This document shows, one piece after another, positions 21,967-36,000 of a stretch of 64,000 bases of DNA. This DNA is from Cinclus cinclus. Its lineage: Eukaryota; Chordata; Aves; Passeriformes; Cinclidae. Position 1 is the stretch's first letter; each line of letters starts with the position of its first letter. Where the stretch lies: NCBI RefSeq assembly GCF_963662255.1, contig NC_085047.1, forward strand, positions 49,660,006-49,724,005, read 5' to 3'. A program made the position numbers and the translations under genes. The notes under the pieces are model-generated. The model had not been told where the DNA came from and did no database searches. It saw only the letters and a list, made by a program, of their open reading frames with translations.

Positions 21967-24900
21967 TGTTTTATCTTGTACAAAGAAAGCAAGTGAGTAG
22001 CACAGGTAACTAAACTTACTCTCTTGAGTCACCTCTGATCCATTCAACACCTTGAATTCCAGTGCCATGGCTTACCTTTAAAGATGAGCTATGGACATTA
22101 GTTACTTTTAATCTGCCTGGTTTCCACTCTGTTACTTTTCCGTTTGTCATCATGGATGATGCACAGCTCTCTCCAAAATTTGTTATTCATCTTTAGCTGT
22201 GCATGCTTTAAGGCTGAATCTATTATTTCTTGTGCTACATGACACATCAGAGATAGAGCTTTTCTTGTTATGAAAACAGTCACTGTAATACAAGTGAAGA
22301 TTAATGGAAAGAATTTTTCTGTCAATATCAAGAGTTCCTGTAACGTGGTATTTTCCATGTTAATATATTTAGAAACTTGATTGCAATATTCCCACCCCTA
22401 ACTCTGGTATTTTTTTGTCCTCTCTTTTACCCCCATATACAGATAATGTACTGGGCTGTCATCTCCCCCCAGACACTTGCTTGTAGTAGCAGCATCTTGA
22501 ACTTCTGTACCTGCACATGATGTATCCCACTTAACGAACCCTTCATGAATCATTTGTCCTTTAAAGCATATGTTTTATTCCAGCAGAGCATATGGCCTGC
22601 CTTGATCTGCCATACATACTATTTGAAGCAGCCAAGACTCAATCCTAGATGTTTTCTACCTCATTAGAGTCATTATTGTCTTGACCTTTTGTCAGAATGA
22701 AGTAAAAAATTTATGTTTTTTCCTTCTGAGTATGCTGCATCCTTGACAATTATTTTTGAATCAGAGGTGTCCCAGCCTCTCTTAAATTTTCAGCCATATG
22801 TTGCAGAGTAAGGGTGAATCTTATCAGTTCTCAGGAGAGTTTTCATGCATTTATGCCCCCAAATTGTGCCACTGAAGCTCTTGGGTCTTCTGACATGGTG
22901 AATAAAATTCTGAGAGCACGTTTTCAGTGGCTAACCTAAAGAGCAGCTGGGGATCTTCTTATAGTCCTTCCTGCTGCAATGAAGGGTTCTTACATGTCTT
23001 GTTTTGTTGCCTCCTCTCCTATAAGACAGACAGCAGAAAATGCCCAAATCTTCACAGGTCCTGGGCATGGATCCAGTGGGGAAACATGCACAGGGATGTT
23101 ATTTCTTGCTGAATTCAACAACGTGCTCTAGTGGGCTAGAGGGTCATGCTTGACTTTATGCTCATGTTTGAGCCAGAGGGATAGCTGCTTGATGTGGGGA
23201 TGTTTTTGCCTATCTCACAATCTGTCCTCTGTGCAAAGGCTGCAAGCACAATGTTAGACCCATGCCAAGGTAGCACTGGATGCTTTGGAAGCCTTTGAAG
23301 CCACATCCTAAAATCTTTGTCTCTCTCAGTAACATCAGTCCCTGTACCTCCTTTTCCTGTCCTCCTTTTTCTGTAAAAGATATCTCAATTTGGTCCTTCA
23401 CTTCTGTTATGGTGCCTTTATTAAGAATGTCTCAAGTGCAATGCCATTTTGATTACCTACAGAGCCGTGGAAATGTTTTTTAAAGCTCAAAATGATTGTT
23501 CTCATTTAGCATGTGCCACATACATCTGGCCATACCAGAGTAACCTGGTACCTTCTTGATGAGGGCCCACCCCTGCTGCTGCAGGGACACTGCTGCAGTG
23601 ATTTGGGGGCACCAGGAGGCCAAACTATTTGTTTCAGCTACATAGATTACACAGTGAGATTACAAATCTGAACTGAGAACTTCTCATTTGTTCTGCCTAC
23701 CTGCCATAGTAACAGTGTGCACAAGCACTGGCTCACCTGCTTGGGTATGCCCTGAAATCACTGTCGACTTTGTCCCTGCTGTTCCTCTTATTAATTTATA
23801 GTTTATTCAGAAAACACAGACATTTGACTGGGGTGCCTTTGAGTCTTTCAGCTGGCTTTTAGCCAAGTTTGCTTGTCAAGGAACCCTCCTTTTCCTCTCC
23901 TGCAATATGTTTGGGCTGGTTGCTAAGCAGGTTACCTCCCAGCTGCATATTTAACAGGAGTGAGAAGGGTGGCACAGAGTTTGGAGGGGCTGGAGAGCAG
24001 CATGGATTTCTTTGCATTAGGAAACAGTAACTAAGGGACCGAAATAATGACAGCTGCTGCTTTCCAGGATAGATTTTTTTATGCATTAAGTCCTTGAGAT
24101 TCTGATACTTGCTGTATTTCATGTGGTGTTTTTATTTTTGTTAATGGCCAAAAATGTTTGCACAGGCAGCAAGAAAGTTCATCTCAGGAAGAGTAAGTAA
24201 TGTAAAATTTTCTATGAAATAGATGTTTTTTAAAGGTTTACTATTTCCCTCCAACATCTTTTAGGCAAAATTCTATTGGCACCTGTGCTGTTGTATTTCC
24301 CCTCTTTGTGTAACCCTTTCTGTAGGAATGCCTTCAAGTATAGCTTCCTCTGCTGAGGAGTTAGCATGTTCTCTAAGCAAAGTGATTACTGATATTCTCA
24401 TTTCCCAGTCATACTATTTCTGTATGAAAATGTGATTATACTGATTGCAGCTTCCTAGTCTACAAGGCTCCTCTAAGATGCATATCATGGGGCAAGAGGA
24501 GATCAGGCAAGTAGTATCCTCGGGCTATTCTTGCTATTGAAATTGGTTTGAGGAAGATTGTTGCCTTAAGACCCCATCATTCTGAATACTTTGGGTTTGG
24601 GGGATTTTTGCCTTTTTAATGTGCCTAAGCTCTGGTCAATGTAAACACTTAGTAATTGGTGATATATCTTTTCTTGTATTCCTTATATTCTTGTATTTCT
24701 TATTTTGTTTCTGAATCTTTTATTTGATTCTATAAGACATCAAGGGCAGGAACTTCTTTCAGCACACTGGGAGCTCCAGCCTAGTACCCAAATAGCCAAA
24801 TAAATCACTAGACAAGCTTGGAGCAAACACACATTTTCAAGTTGCCCTTGTAAAAATGTGGAGCTCCTCACTGAACATGCTGGACTCCAGCAAGGCCCCC

Positions 24901-27555
24901 TTGTATATAGGGACTGGTAACAGCTTGGATATCTTGGAGGATAATCTGCTGGGAAGGGTAACAGACAGCCTGAATTCATATTGCCACCTCTCATCAGCCT
25001 CTCTGAATCTCACTCCAGCAAAAGGGCACTCGTGGGGCAGGCAAAGCCACAGCAGTTTCCTCCTTGCTTTCTTTAGGATGATGATATATTGGAATTTTGG
25101 GATGTTCCCAGTGGGCAGCTTTCTTCCACTTCTCCACAGGATACATGATGGCCTTACCACGTGCCCTGCTCTTCACACAAAGTTCAGAGGTGCTGTCACT
25201 CATTGCAGCTAGAGTCCTCTGCAGAGCACAGCTCTTGCTGCTTGCCTGTGGCAGTGTTAATGATGCACATCCAAAGGCCACTTCCAATTTCCTCAAGTGG
25301 GGATTTCTCTGTCATACACGAGCTGCAGTGCAACCAGCTGAATAAGGAGCATGTGCCCTGTACAGCTGAAATCAGTTTTACCAGGGACTAAATTGTCAGG
25401 TTTGGAGAGGGAAAGCAGGATGAGCTCCAGTAAGTTTTCCAGTATCTATTACCTCTGCCTGTAGGACTGCCTACTCCATGGCAATCATGCATTCTCTGAT
25501 TTACTGCTGCCCATGCCTGGCCCCAGCCGTGGTGACATTGTTGGCCATTGCTGCTCAGGTAAATCAGTCAGATTTGGCACTACAAGCAACAGTGGGGAGA
25601 CACTGATGGCAAATTTCCCTAAATAAAGGGGCTCTTGCTTGCTGATGAGTCTGACCAGTTTTTTGGTGGGTTTTTTGGATCAGTCTTGAGGAACCTGCAT
25701 TGCTCAGGTCTGGATGTGGTCAGCTCTGACCCAGCAGTCTCATCTTGTCCATGTATCTTATTTCCAAAACCAGTGGCACTTCTGTTGGCCAGATCCAACC
25801 AAACTCATCAGAGACAGAAATTTCATCATAAACAGCTATAAATAAGAGGTAAGATCTTACTGATGCTCTTACTGAGGCAAAGCCTGCAAAATGAGCTCAT
25901 CATCTTTAATAGCAGGAAATACTCACAGGAGAATGGCAGTGGAGGTGTCCCAGTCTGCAGAAACCTTTATTAAAAGCACCCTTTCTCTTAGACACTTAGA
26001 CTCTTCTGGTCCAGCCAGAAGACATGAGACACCAGACTGCATTAGCTCCAATGCTGATAAGATCTTTTCCCTGTCACTTGCATTTGGAATCACCTAATTG
26101 TCACCAGCTAATGCTCTGTTCTTCAAAATCTTGTTCCTTTCACACATTTTAGAAAGCTGGGGGGAAAGGGGGATGCCACTTAAACTTTTAACAGTCTCAG
26201 GAGTTTTATTCTTCCCTGCTCTCCTTCTGTAAAGTGAACTATTGTTTCACTTGTATCCGAAACACTGAACAAACTGACAGCAGACACTGAGAGGAGAGAA
26301 AAATAAACAATGCTCCCACAGAAAGCCCTTTTTCTCAATGACCTTTTCTTATCACACTGAGAAGAAGGTAGACAATATTATCATCATTGCTAGCATATTT
26401 CCCCCAAATATGCTGCCTAATCAGTAAATATAAAGTTGAATTTAACAGTTTTACTTACTAAGCATTGCCTTGTGCCTACCTTCATTAAAATTTATCTGCT
26501 GTTGTGTTACCCAATCATCCACTTTGATTTGATCCTCCTGGAATTCCTCTCCATTCTCAGTCATTCTGTGTAACTTCAATAATTCTGTTTCCTCAGCAGA
26601 TTCACCACCTTGCATACTGCTTCCTTCTCAAGAACATAAAAAATGTTGAGTTGCAGACATGTTGAGAGCACCTACAACTTCATTTTGGCAAGAAAACTGT
26701 TTATTCTTCCTCACCACTTCTTTTCTCTTTTTCAAAACTCTTGCATTTCCACATACAATTGCAAACTTCTATTAATGTTCTCCCATGGCAGACTTTCCCA
26801 ACAGACTTCAGTATAACTAAGCAAATGTATGGCCTGGTAATTTTGTGCACTCATAGAGTTTTGCCAGCTTTATTGCAGATAATGTATTTTGACAGAAATT
26901 GTCCTTTTATTTCTCTGCGTATCTTTAACCATCTGAGCTATTTGTGTCTTCAGTGATCTTTTTTTTTATGTTTAGATGAATGTATTTTATGGTGTAGAGT
27001 GAGATAAGGTATATTGCAAAAAAAAAAAAGAACATATTCCTATTTATACCCTGCAATAGAAATATTTTAAAAGACAAAACCACAGTGTTGATTGCCCTCA
27101 CCATTCTTTCTGTAAATGAATGGGGCATAGCCATGCATTGCTGCAAATCCAGTTAGTAGAAGTCCCAGATATTAGCATTTACAATGATGTCTTTGTATCT
27201 TTGCTCTTTTCAAAGAGTATTTATATTTTTTTTAGTTTGTTGCTTACTATGCATTTAGCTGTTTTCTTTATGTTGTGATTAATGAGTATTAGAAGAGTGT
27301 AAGTTTAGCTAATGTGCTATGAAATTAAACTGGGCCAAAACTGTCTGAGGATATCCAACAATGGCTAGATACAATTTTCCTTCCACATGTATTGTTATTT
27401 TAGATGGTGTACAATTAAAAAGTCAAATTATTTTCCTCCTTCTATAGTGATAGAGAATAGGCATAATTTTAACTACAGAAACATGGATAGGCTGATTGCC
27501 AGTTGCACAAAAGGCAGATTAATACAGATGGGATTGTCCTGTGCTGGCTTTCAGA

Positions 27556-27606
27556 GCTGTTGGTGTGACCTGTTGTGCTGTTGGTGTGACCTGTTGTGCT
27601 GTTGGT
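27556..27606. repeat. 21-bp tandem repeat, about 2.4 copies
   Basis: The unit beginning GCTGTTGGTGTGACC is repeated at 27556, 27577 and partly at 27598. The two full copies are identical, which suggests a recent duplication. The unit length is a multiple of three, but no gene is evident here. Confidence 0.9.
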
Positions 27607-28040
27607 TGTATTTGGATTGTCTCATGGAAGTTATCAAAGGCAGGTCTTGGATGTAAAAAATGGAAGAGAAAATAATCTTAACCTCCTAAATAAAGGTGCA
27701 GCTGTCAGAGCAGTGGTGCTCTGACTGTTCCACAGCAGAAAGAAATCTTCAGGTCCAAACTTGAGAGAGCTCAGAAAGCCACATCAGGATAAGTTGCTCT
27801 ATTTTCTTAGTTCTGTGCATTTTAGCTGTCAGAAGTAAATGGCTAGTGAACTGAGTCACCCTGCTACGAGGGTGTTGTTTGTGAGTGATGTGTTCAACCA
27901 GAAGAAAGCATCCTGTCTCTGGCAATCTTTTAAAATTTCACAACTCAAAAAGATTAATTCTGAGAAAGCACAGGCTACCAGCCTCTCAGTCAAAAGCCAT
28001 AGGAGAACCAATACATTAGATGGTTCTAACTACTTTGTTA

Positions 28041-28117
28041 GGGGCTTTTTGTTTGGTGGGGTTTTTTGTTTGTTTGTTTTTGGTTTTGTTGTTGGTGGTT
28101 TTTTTTTTTTTTTTGTG
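28041..28117. repeat. T/G-rich low-complexity tract
   Basis: The + strand contains only T and G, except at the edges, for about 75 bp. It includes GTTTGTTTGTTTT and a T16-like run. The open frames crossing it (27839-28183 and 28020-28310) owe their hydrophobic Phe/Val/Leu stretch to this tract and are not evidence of a membrane protein. Confidence 0.9.
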
Positions 28118-31100
28118 GCTACCTGCGCAAGTGAGCACCATAATATTATATCATTATTTTTTTACTTATATGTTCATCTCTGAGGAAGTTGCCTCAATTT
28201 GTTTACTGGTTTGTTTTTCAGATTTAGCCACAAATGATTCCATGCTGGCTCAGAAATACACCGCTTTGGTACTGTTCATGCTCACACTGGTTCAAGTAGC
28301 TACCATCTAAATGCAATGGCAAATAACTCCTTAACAGTCATGCAAAAAATAATCACCACCTGAAATATTGCTGCCTTCTCTGCTTGTAGACTAAGCATTT
28401 TGCACCTGCAAAAGAAGGACAGCCCTAGTATGTACTTGTAATATCCTGTCTGTAGTAGCGAATAAAGGGAGGGGTTGTGTTTATTGATCACTGTTTGTTG
28501 TAATGTTTGAATGTGATAGGCCTCACATTTCTGAAGAAAAAAATATCTATGAAATTGTTTTCAGATGGTCTTGCTCTCTCAGCCTTCTCTGTGCAGTATT
28601 TTGTGGGGTAGATTGCAACAAGGTTTGACATTGCCCTGATGTCTTATAAGATTAAAAATAATTTTTCACCTCTGACTGGAGCAAGTTCAAATTGACTAAC
28701 TGATTATGATAAATTATGGCATCATTTGGAATGGTTTATCAGTGCTATTTTATTGTTTAAGTAAACAGTTCTACCTGTTCCCACACCAGGAACTGAATGT
28801 GTCTTAGAAATCACAGTAAGTGAATAAACCAATTTAAACACTTACCAAGCCATGCTTTTAATGCCCAGTAATGTCAAGCTGTTGAAAAATGAACAGGACA
28901 CATGTAGGGACCTCCATGATGGTATTCACAGTACTTGAAAAAGATGGGTTTTGAAAGTACTGCTTTATGTTAGGATTTCTCATCCCAAGACTGAGGCACA
29001 ATTTGGTTTTGAATTGCTCAGCTGTTATGTGAGAGGAGCTCTAGTGTTGCTTCCTACTCAGCAGCTCCCAGCACAGCATCTCACAGCTTCCAAGCAACTA
29101 TTATGGAAAAAAGCTTCCCAATAACTGCTCCAGCATCCTGAAGAATAGAAACAATAGAAGCACAATATTGTCCCATGGGTTCCATGGTGTGTGCTGAGGA
29201 ACAACAGTGTCTTGGTCTGTTTGTATAATTAAGGTCTGAAAGCTTTTGTATTCTTCAGGTCTGTTGTGCTTCTGCCCTCCCGGTGCTTCATCATTGTCTT
29301 TGGCACATGTACCATTAGTACCTAATCCTTGGTCCCTCTGGGCATCTTGTGATTTATTTGGTTTCATTTTTGGGTTGTCCTTCTTCCTGGCATGTTCATT
29401 CTTGTCAGTCCTCAGCATTACTGTATTGATCTTTTAGTCATTATGATTCTGTAATCTGTCGGCTTTTGCTTGGAAGCTACACTCAGAAAAAACTTCTTTG
29501 AAAATTGAGTCGTATTTGTTTATCATTAGGAGTGGAGAAATTGCAGAGAAAAGGGTTAGGCCCATCAGCCTTATCAGAAAAATCCAGCACAATATGTTTT
29601 CCTACCAATTGTGCCCCAAAAACAGGGCCCTGTCTTTTGGAAGTCAGGCAGGTGAGGACCTTCTGCAGTGAGAAGATGGGACCAGACACATTTGATAAGT
29701 TCTGTGGAAGGGGAAGTTGGAGCTATGTGCCTTCCATCCTCCAGGCGTAGACCTCTCCCTGCAGTTTCATCTCCCAGCACATCACACTAACCAGACAAGT
29801 GGAGGCCTCTGTGGTACATATGTGTGTAGAAAGGAGAGAAAGATATCCCTGAGGTCTTTGAGATTGGAAGCTGTAAATCTCAGAAAACTTATTTTTACAT
29901 GTCAGCAAGATCATGTTCTATCTTTAATAATATGAAGGCAAGGATTGCTTCAATTTCCTTAATGTCTTGTGAGACAAGCATCTAATTACCTTCCTGTCTT
30001 TAATTTCTTCTTCTTTTTTTTTAAAATCTACTGATGAATAGAACTAAGGAAATTCTGCAAGGCATTTTCTACTAATTTTTCTCTTGCTATCTGGATATCT
30101 CCTTTGCCCATCCATGCCCTCTTTGTGTGTTCACTTGGAAGAGATGTTCTACTGTTAACAGTTTTAATTACTCCTGGTATTGTAGAACACTATCTGCTTA
30201 TTCTGTATCTTGTATGCTCTCAATTATAAATCAGCATTACTGTTACGAGAATCACCTGGTACCCTTTATGTTCATCTGCAAACATTAATATGAAAGTATA
30301 AACTGATTCTCTTCAAAAGTGATTGTAGATAAATTTTCAATAAAGTAATGGCAAAAAGAATCCTTTCCTTCCTGACATTAGCTGTTGAAAGAAAACCAGA
30401 AGAGATTTAATTTCCTTGTAGTTGTTATAGTGGGAAACCATTGCAAATGATGTAATCTTGATGTGAACAATTTGTATGTCCTGGTTTATTTAGGTAAGTT
30501 ATATTACTATTGGAGCTGAATGGAGTAATTTTTGTACTACGGGAAGGAAAAATGCTGCATTTTGTATACATAATTGTCTAGCTAGGGTATTTAGACCTGA
30601 ATACATCAGTCTTCATAAAGATGGAGCAGGTCAAGGTTGCAAATGCTCTAATGCCTGGACTATTGCTTTTAAAGACCAGAAGATGAAGGGTTCTCCAACC
30701 TGCCAAGCTTTCAAAGATTGTTCTTTGCAAGATGCCCAATAGCTCAAGATGAGCAAAAAAGAAACAGAGAAACAAAATTAAGTCCAAGCTGGATCCTTTT
30801 CACCCACCTCCTCCTACATATAGTTTGCACCCATTACAGAACTCTGCATGTCGTATCTCAGGGGATTAATAATTAATGCATTGTTTTTGAAAGGCTGCCA
30901 TGTCACTGCAATTATTTTAATTTATATTCTTTTCCTGAAGGGATTAATTTAAAAATAAAAATGTTATAGATCTTTTGGACTTCCTGTAGTGCTTGTGGGA
31001 AACCACAGGGGTGCTATAACCATTAGCTTAATTTCAGAGCTAAAAAAGTTGAGCAGCTCGTAGATATGCAGGAATAATGCCAGTAGTTTGCTTAAAAGTA

Positions 31101-32693
31101 TTCAGTCTAGATATAGGTCAAAATCTTAAGCAGAACTTCATAAAGTTCTGAGATATAATGCTTATCTGTCTTTCCAACCATACCTCGTTACTTTGCAGTG
31201 TATGTAATTAGGAAAGCTCAGTCTGTGGGGATGAGGCCAGTCTGCACTTAAGGCAGGACCACAGATCAGTGAGTTGGGGTCAGGACCAGGTTTGGACTCC
31301 ACAACTAGGGACAGGCCCAGCTCAGTGACCTTCAGGCAAGCCCACAGTGATGATGCAGGTGTGGCCAAGCCCCAAGTTACCTGTTAGCTGGAGTTCTGCT
31401 TGGTACCAGCTGGTCCTCAGGCAGGGATGGGCACGGCTGTGATGCCGTTGTGAGGCAGCTCAGGTGGGGACCCAGGGCAAGAACTTCATCATGAAGACAG
31501 TTCCAAGAGGAGGAAGGCAGCTTTTATACATGATTTCTCCAGCTATTTTTTCACAGAATCCTCAACAGACGTAAATCCGGAGTAACAAACAGAAGAATAT
31601 TAGAGCTGCAGGGATGAATTTGCAGTATATCACTGGATCAAACTAGATGTTTGGAGTTGGATGGTGTGAAAACAGTAAAAATGACAGGAGAACACTAATC
31701 ATTGTCCACAAGTGTGAAAAAAAAGAATGAAGCATTGTGTCAGGAGAATGGAAAAACATATGTAAACTTCCCTAACGGATGTAAGCAACATTATAGAAAG
31801 AAAAATAAAGGTGTCAGTCAGAGGAGATAAAAAAATCCAAGAATCATATACGTACAGCTGCATAACCATCTGTGAAGGAGGTGGTCAAAGTCTGTGGCTC
31901 AGAACATTTTTTAAGTGGCCTTACTGAAGCTTTCTACCCGCTCTTCTAAGGATGAATCCATGACTGAATGTAGTCTCTCACCATTTGCTCCTTTGTTAGA
32001 GCTCTCGACAATGATTTCCAGTTTTTTGTCAGACAGCTCAAAACATTTTTTAGCATTGAAGCACTATGAGAAGAATCTTTATGAAATATTTCTGGGGTTT
32101 TTAAAATGTTTCCACTGTGTACAGCCTCCTATTAATTTCCAGAATCAGTAATTAATGGACGCTAACTGAAACCAGGACTCGTTCTTGTGACTGCTATTTG
32201 AGAACATCTATGAATAGATATTTTTATCTCTTCTTCCTCTTCCAGTTACAGCAAATTTAATAACTTAATTTCTTGTATTTTGTTATATATACAGCCAAAA
32301 ATTCCAAAGATAGGACAGTGACAATAGGAAGCCTTACTCAGTAAAATGAGCTTACAGGCATATGGATGAGTGCTCTTTATAAATTTCATATTAGTATAAA
32401 GAAAGCCTGCAACTGAGTTTTGAAACTTGTGTAGAAACTTGTGTAAAAGAGTTGCTGAGTGAAGCTGATTAACATCAATTATTGTTATTATTATTATTGC
32501 TCCCAAATCTCAAAGGCCTGTACTGGTGCATGATTAAGCTCTAAATTTTGTAAATTTGTGTAACTCATTCATAGTAAATGGTGTAGTCTGGTGGCAATGT
32601 GCTGGTAGGGCAAATACTATGTTTGCAGCTCAACCCCAACAGTGTTTTTCCTTTCTTATTGCCAACATTGGTATTAGCCAATTTTAAACTTTA

Positions 32694-33092
32694 TGGAGTC
32701 GTAGAATATCCTGAGTTGGAAGGGACACACAGGCATCGTCGAGTCCAGCTCCTGGCCCTGCACAGGACATCCCCAAGAGTCGCACCATGTGCCTGAGTGC
32801 GTTACCCAAACGCTTCTTGAGCTCTGCCAGGGTGGTGCTGTGACTGCTTCCCTGGGGAGCCTGTTCCAGGGCCCGGCCACCCTCTGGGTGAGGAACGTTT
32901 TTCTAATATCCAACCTAAACCTCTCCTGACACAGCTTCAGGCTATTCCCTCGGGTCCTGTCACTGCTCACCACACAGAAGAGATCAGTGCCTGTCCCTCT
33001 CTTCCCCTCCCGAGGAAGTTTTGGACTGCAGTCAGGTCTCCCCTCAGTCTCCTCCAGGCTGAACAGACCAAGTCACCTTGGCCTTTGCATCT
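32694..33092 (-). mobile_element. CR1 LINE 3' fragment, truncated
   Basis: On the + strand it opens with GTAGAATATCCTGAGTTGGA (reverse complement of the CR1 3' end) and continues through CTCCTGGCCCTGCACAGGAC, CTTGAGCTCTGCCAGG, GGGGAGCCTGTTCCAGGGCC, ATATCCAACCTAAACCTC and CTCAGTCTCCTCCAGGCTGA. These are the familiar avian CR1 blocks. Read on the minus strand, the frame at 32674-32973 contains ERFRLDIRK and WNRLPREAV, typical of the C-terminal end of CR1 ORF2 (reverse transcriptase polyprotein). The 5' part beyond about 33092 is missing, the usual 5' truncation. It is non-functional. CpG content here comes from CR1 and not from a promoter. Confidence 0.95.
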
Positions 33093-36000
33093 GACCAGCA
33101 ATCAAATAGATATTGCTACCTTTCTCCTGCTGGTACAAAATGGCTTTTTATTGCTTGATGACACTTCCTGTGATAAAGTAGAAACACTGAGGTGCACTGG
33201 ATAGCAAATATGTTGGGAATCAAAGCACCTGGTGGATCATTTTATTAAGGAGGTAAAAATAAAATTTCTGTGCTCCCATTTCTCATCTACAGTGTGAAAT
33301 TAGGGGTATATATTTACTCTGTTGAGAATGCTTTTCAATTAGAGAAGATGTGTGTTCTGGCAAAAAGGTCTTTAACTGTCACTGGGCAGAAAGAAGTGGA
33401 AGTATTCCTCACTTGTTCTCACAGTATTGTCCAGGGAGGCTGTTCTCACTGCTTACACTAGTTTCTGACTGTGAATAATTGCTTTGCTCCTTTGGGGATA
33501 AAAAATGCCTCACATCTGCCTGATCTTTCTGCTGTGGTGGAGACAAAATGCTATCCAAAATACTGAGTTTTCCCATCTTGAACTCCAGTTTCTGTGTAAA
33601 TAGCTCAGCATTGGAGCTGTGCAGTTCAAAGTGAGATCAAATAAATAGAACTGCACTGATTGCATTGACTGGTGATGTCTTGATAGTGAAAAATGCAGTG
33701 TCTGTAATCACCATTTTACATCTGCCTGACACAGCTGACACTGTTGGTCCAGGATATTTATATTTACAAAAAATGTACATTCCAGCGGGAAACTGCAGGG
33801 ATTGTTTTGAAAGGTCTCTTTCCTTTCAGAGACAATACGGGAGGTGACATTAGGCAACTATGTACTCATACTTACAGAGATTTTCTGTGAATTACTTTAG
33901 GCGTGTGTCTTGTCACTTTTTCCCTGTTGTGTATTCTGCTTCTTCACATTTTATTTTCAGTGGAAATAAGTAAGCTAAGTAGTAGGTATTCCTGAATAAA
34001 ATCATAGTTAGGAAAATTTCCACCTACCTCTCTGCTGAGAGGTTGAGAACTTTTAAGGTAAAATAAAATAGAAAAAAATTATCCCTGAAAGCTTTAAATG
34101 TTTATTCAGCCTTTATCATTCTCCAGGTCCTTCATGATTTAACACAGAATGTAATTGACAGATACACCATTCTTACATTGTCTTAGCAATTCTTTAAAAC
34201 TGCTCTGTAACTGAGAAGGACAAGCAGTCTGGGTGATATATCAGAGTATATGTAATGCATTTCTTTCCCTTTTCTTGGGAGAATTTACAATACAAAGTCC
34301 CTGGTTTTTTTCAGTGGAGGAAGAGAATGTTGATAATATACTACAGGGAATGAAGATGTGATGTAGCATTTTAACATACTAAAGCAACATTGACTTAATC
34401 TTAAAAGCAAATCTTTTCATGGACTTAGCCTCATGTAGACCATGGCTCACCACTTTTAAAGACTCATGAGCTGTTCACAGGTGATTCTTGTAACCAAGGC
34501 CCCGGTGTTTGGTCGCTGGGTAATTGGAATCTCTGTCTGGAGATCTAATGAGTGGCAGGGGCCGGGGAATTTGACACAATTTTGAGTAAAATGGAGGCAG
34601 GGACTGATTCCTGTCTCAGAAGTCAAGCAGTGTGAACTGACAATGTGTTACTGGGGACTAACTCCCTCTGCAGCAGATCTGTGTTGGAGACAAGCCTGGA
34701 ATAGCCAAAAAACATAATCAGTAAATTGAACTAATCATTAGGGACAATCAAGAACCCAGTGCTTGAGTTTGGTCCTTGGTACTCTTCTATTTTATTCTTT
34801 AAAGACAATTCCTAAAACCCAGGTATAGCCCATAGGCAATGTCTATCCCATGGAGAAGGAAAAAGACCATTGGGAAAGCACCACTTCCACCTATATCTAT
34901 ATTATTTCTGGAGCTCTCCCACTTCTTGCTTCTTTGAAGTATGAGATCTTATCCACCCAGAAATTCGAGGATGTCCCTCACACTGTGATTCAGTGATTCA
35001 GTTCAGATTTATGCAGACTGGCCTCTCTATGTAACAGCTCAGAGCAATGTCTGCAGATCTCTCTGAGAGCTCCATCTCCACATATTGCTCTCCCAAGTCC
35101 TGGTGTAAGACAACAGCGCTCAGAGGATCAGAGCAAAAGTAAACCCTGATATAGAAAATATCAGGATGCACTGTCATCGGAAAATGTCTCCTCTGATCAG
35201 TTAAAGTAGGTTGGCACAGACTGCTGTCCAGGGATAGCACAGAATCTTGTTCAGCTAATCATGTGTTGGTGTCTCCTTGAGATTAACAATCCACTATACT
35301 CCTCCACCTGTGTTCTCCAGGTTGCTGATGAGGTGCTGGTAACATACCCAGCTCACAGAGACACACGTGCTTTGTTGTACCTATACCACCTGTACAGGTG
35401 CCTCACCCAGAGCTGAATTCCATCCTTCCCTCTCTTGCAGAGTAAATCTTTGAAGATCAGATCATGTCCATTTTTGTGTTCACTTCCAGTTGCAGGTCAA
35501 GGACACTGGGATTTTCTTTTAAGAAGGTCATATATAGAAGGTCACAGCAGTGCTACCCCTGGACACAGGGCTGTCACACAGATTGCTGTGCTCAAGCTGG
35601 CTGGATAATCAACACAAAACCCCCACTATTAGATTATGCCTATCTCAGATGTGCATATCAGCCACAGCTCCCAGCTGCAGCACAGGCATATATCCATCCA
35701 CAAGAGCCTGGAGGTAGAATGTGGGGGCTCAGCTGGGGTACTATTGAAATGAGCTCTTCTCCATCAAGGCACTTTCATGCTTAGTGTTATGGTTTTTGTT
35801 CTCTTGGAGCAGGTCTGCTCTGGGGAGCCATCACTGCCACTGTCACTGCACTTGCTGTCAGTGTGGCATTTGTTCATTTTGAGGGAAACCTGGGCACACA
35901 CACGTCTTTCTTTCCTTTGTTTGGTTCCCCAGCAGTCACTCCCTTGACTCTTTTTCTTAAGAGTCCAGATGTTTTCCTGCATCTTTTTAATTACTCGAGG

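Larger units (their letters stand above)
14760..32693 (+). other. MTUS2: MTUS2 downstream intron, second part: no gene seen
   Basis: Intronic sequence with a MIR-like fragment, microsatellites, short tandem duplications and homopolymer runs, listed separately. GC-richer patches (about 20215-20640 and 24750-25400) carry several overlapping open frames of 80-118 codons on both strands. Frames on both strands of one patch point to composition rather than genes. No domain was recognised. Confidence 0.65.

Noticed and set aside
24740..25391. Group of 76-118-codon frames on both strands
   Set aside because: At least six frames overlap in the same patch, which indicates low stop density rather than coding.
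28020..28310. Apparent membrane protein with long Phe/Leu/Val runs
   Set aside because: The hydrophobic stretch is only the translation of a T/G low-complexity tract.
32674..32973. Minus-strand 99-codon frame as a host gene
   Set aside because: It is the decayed C-terminal reverse transcriptase region of the CR1 fragment, a frequent cause of false gene calls in birds.
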